In this document: piece after piece, positions 13,032-14,560 of the stretch | How the letters are laid out: the number at the start of each line of letters is the position of its first letter | Position numbering within the stretch: position 1 is the stretch's first letter | From: an uncultured Clostridia bacterium | GTDB taxonomy: Bacteria > Bacillota > Clostridia > Oscillospirales > Acutalibacteraceae | Reading direction: 5' to 3' | DNA: 14,560 nucleotides | NCBI GenBank assembly: GCA_937919155.1 | Contig: CALFPM010000139.1 | Coordinates: 1-14,560, forward strand | Position numbers and translations under genes: made by a program | Notes under the pieces: model-generated | Seen by the model: only the letters and a program-made list of their open reading frames with translations | Told to the model about the DNA's origin: nothing | The model's database searches: none

Positions 13032-13067
13032 CAAAAAGAAAATCGGATGCAGATTTCTCCGCATCCG
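13032..13067 (-). terminator. Intrinsic terminator of the MscS-CDF operon
   Basis: On the minus strand CGGATGCGGA pairs with TCTGCATCCG (10 bp, one G-U) around a GAAA tetraloop (plus 13044-13067), followed by ATTTTCTTTTTG. It begins 5 bases after the CDF stop codon at 13073. Confidence 0.88.
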
Positions 13068-13072
13068 AAAAA

Positions 13073-14272
13073 TCAGACATAATTTCTGTCAATGGTAACA
13101 ACCGTAAAATATCTGCTGTCCTCTGCCTTGATTTTAAGTTCAAGAAGTTCTTTGAATTCAGATTCACTGTATTCCGAATTTCTGGGCAAAAGAACATCAA
13201 AAATGAGGTTTGTGTGTGATGGACCGTCAACAATTCTGAAATCGTGAATGGTTGCTCCGTCACAGATGCCTGCAACAATTGCCGATGTCATTTCCCTGAG
13301 TCCGTGGGTGCGCTCATCGTTTATGATGGGGTCCATATGGATTGAAATTTCAATGCCGAGCTGCTCCTTGACCTGTCTTTCAATAAGGTCAATGGTATCG
13401 TGGCTGTGCATAACATCAACATCGGCGGGCACTTCTGCGTGAAGAGAACCGATGACTTTTGAGTGACCGTAAGTGTGAAGCACAAGGTCGTGAATACCCA
13501 CAACTCCGTCATAGGACATAACCAGCTTTTCAAGGCGGTTCACAATCTCTCTGTCGGGAGGCTCGCCCAGCAGGGGGCCCATTGTGCCTCTGATGATGTC
13601 GATGCCGGCATAAACGATAACAAGAGCAACGATAATACCCATAACCGCATCTATGGGCAGGTCTGTGTATTTTGAAGCAACAAGAGCTATCAGTGAACAG
13701 GTTGTTGCGGCAACATCGCCGATGCTGTCCGTAACAACTGCCTTGACTGCAACGGAATCCATAAATTTGCCGATTTTTGCATTGAAAACGGCAAGCCAGA
13801 TTTTGGCAAGAATGGAGAGAACAAGAACGATAACCGCAGGAACGCTGAAAATAACGGTTTCGGGATTTGTGAATTTTTCGACCGATGTTTTAATCAGCTC
13901 AACACCCATTATAAGCACGAAAAATGCAAGAGTCAGCGCGGATATGTATTCAACTCTGCCGTGACCGAATGGGTGCTCATCGTCAGCGGGTTTGCCGGAA
14001 ATTTTAAAGCCGACAAGACTTATAATTGAAGATACAGCATCAAAAATGTTGTTTGCACCGTCTGCTACTATCGAAATACTTTTTGTTATAACACCGAAAA
14101 TCATTTTAAATACAGAAAGTATAACATTAAGAATTATTCCCACAACGCCGCTCAGAACGCCGAGCTTAAGTCTGGTTTTTTCGTCGGGAATAACGGCGAT
14201 TGAAGACGCCCCTTTTGATGTTCGGTCTTTTCTAAATTCCTTGATAAATAAACCTAAAAGAAAGTTTGTCAA
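13073..14272 (-). CDS. Cation diffusion facilitator family transporter, probably Mn2+ exporter
   Basis: A 399-residue protein when read from TTG at 14272. CDF proteins export divalent metals in exchange for protons. Six membrane helices (first near 36-62) are followed by a cytoplasmic C-terminal domain (from about 290) with histidines in the sequences HTYGHS, HSHD and HMDP. HPFGHGRVEY, between helices 2 and 3, is a family hallmark. The metal site reads N-x3-D in helix 2 (Asn74, Asp78 in NNIFD) and D-x3-D in helix 5 (Asp182, Asp186 in DSIGD). An N-D-D-D quartet is associated with Mn2+-selective members such as pneumococcal MntE, whereas Zn2+ members carry H-D-H-D; Mn2+ is therefore the best guess. 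The C-terminal domain is longer than usual, with an extra part after about 330. It follows the MscS gene by five bases and shares its transcript. Confidence 0.9.
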   Translation of the reverse strand: MTNFLLGLFIKEFRKDRTSKGASSIAVIPDEKTRLKLGVLSGVVGIILNVILSVFKMIFGVITKSISIVADGANNIFDAVSSIISLVGFKISGKPADDEHPFGHGRVEYISALTLAFFVLIMGVELIKTSVEKFTNPETVIFSVPAVIVLVLSILAKIWLAVFNAKIGKFMDSVAVKAVVTDSIGDVAATTCSLIALVASKYTDLPIDAVMGIIVALVIVYAGIDIIRGTMGPLLGEPPDREIVNRLEKLVMSYDGVVGIHDLVLHTYGHSKVIGSLHAEVPADVDVMHSHDTIDLIERQVKEQLGIEISIHMDPIINDERTHGLREMTSAIVAGICDGATIHDFRIVDGPSHTNLIFDVLLPRNSEYSESEFKELLELKIKAEDSRYFTVVTIDRNYV

Positions 14273-14277
14273 AGAAA

Positions 14278-14560
14278 TCACTCCTTACTGATATGAACGT
14301 CAAGCTGACCGTAGGGGATGGTTATGCCGTTGTTGTCAAACGCCAACTTAACAGCTTCTTGCATGTAATAAAAAGTGTTCCAATATTCTTCACTTGCGCA
14401 CCAAATAAGGCAAGCGATATTTACGGAACTCTGACCGTGCTCTTTAACTGCAATAAGAGGTTCGGGATCGGTAAGAATTTTATCGTTTTTCTTAACAACT
14501 TCGCGGATAACACTCTTTGCTTTTTCAAAATCATCGTTATATGAAATTGAGAAAACAAGA
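14278..14560 (-). CDS. MscS-family mechanosensitive ion channel, C-terminal part (partial, 5' end beyond window)
   Basis: The last 93 codons or so of a minus-strand gene, with its TGA at 14278-14280. The translated end reads VFSISYNDDFEKAKSVI early on, then DPEPLIAVKEHGQSSVNIA, then YWNTFYYMQEAVKLAFDNNG, and closes with ITIPYGQLDVHISKE. This is the cytoplasmic beta/alpha-beta cage of MscS-type small-conductance mechanosensitive channels, where the short IPYGQLDVH strand near the end (usually IPFPQ) forms part of the C-terminal barrel. The channel would release solutes on osmotic downshock. The membrane and pore helices are outside the window, so the subfamily cannot be given. The CDF exporter gene follows after five bases, with its ribosome site inside the final codons here. 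Confidence 0.88.
   Translation of the reverse strand, partial: LVFSISYNDDFEKAKSVIREVVKKNDKILTDPEPLIAVKEHGQSSVNIACLIWCASEEYWNTFYYMQEAVKLAFDNNGITIPYGQLDVHISKE
14281..14286 (-). promoter_or_regulatory. Ribosome site inside the end of mscS-like gene that fixes the CDF start
   Basis: AAGGAG (minus strand) lies in the last two sense codons of the MscS-type gene. It overlaps an in-frame GTG at 14281, which therefore cannot be used well, and sits 8 bases ahead of the in-frame TTG at 14272. Confidence 0.7.

Noticed and set aside
1..14560. CRISPR array, insertion sequence, prophage, tRNA or rRNA
   Set aside because: No spaced repeats of the right size, no transposase or integrase frames, no terminal inverted repeats and no tRNA-like sequence were recognised.

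Overview
The window looks like chromosome from a low-to-mid GC Firmicute of the class Clostridia, probably an uncultured gut Oscillospiraceae/Ruminococcaceae-type anaerobe. Reasons: strong AGGAGG-type ribosome sites with some TTG starts, sigma-A-type TTGACA/TATAAT promoters, an ECF-transporter S component beside a type III pantothenate kinase, a radical SAM protein of the PflX type, a stand-alone LytTR/DUF3021 pair, and an MscL that ends in a zinc ribbon. This placement is inference from gene content. I see no phage, IS, plasmid, rRNA, tRNA or CRISPR signal.

Layout. (1) 1-571 minus: the start of a lipoprotein of the glycoside-hydrolase-like GHL10/DUF187 family, cut by the window edge, divergent from a small DUF1294 membrane protein (602-886 plus) whose consensus promoter lies inside the lipoprotein gene. 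(2) 3320-927 minus: an operon coaX > ECF S component > metA, from a promoter at 3350-3378 to a terminator at 892-918. It joins pantothenate use (CoA entry) to a homoserine acyltransferase whose residue 111 is Glu, the acetyl-CoA-using type. (3) 3437-4822 plus: a radical SAM protein with a TTG start, then mscL, closed by a strong terminator. (4) 4888-9512 plus: proC, a DUF4091/GH123-like glycosidase and a GH36 alpha-galactosidase, tightly spaced, none with a signal peptide, so probably cytosolic. (5) 10399-9552 minus: a LytTR regulator overlapping a DUF3021 membrane protein by ATGA, sharing a bidirectional terminator with region 4. (6) 11639-10539 minus: a metallophosphoesterase with a hydrophobic, basic C-terminal tail. 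(7) 12882-11692 minus: a long (396 aa) PRPP synthetase. (8) 14560-13073 minus: the end of an MscS-type channel and a coupled cation diffusion facilitator whose metal site reads N-D-D-D, suggesting Mn2+.

Most of this is housekeeping. No new defence or mobile system is evident. The more interesting points are the LytTR/DUF3021 cassette, T-rich repeats phased at about one helical turn upstream of both that cassette and prs, the proC-glycosidase operon, the coaX-ECF-metA operon, and several start sites that only the ribosome-site spacing resolves.
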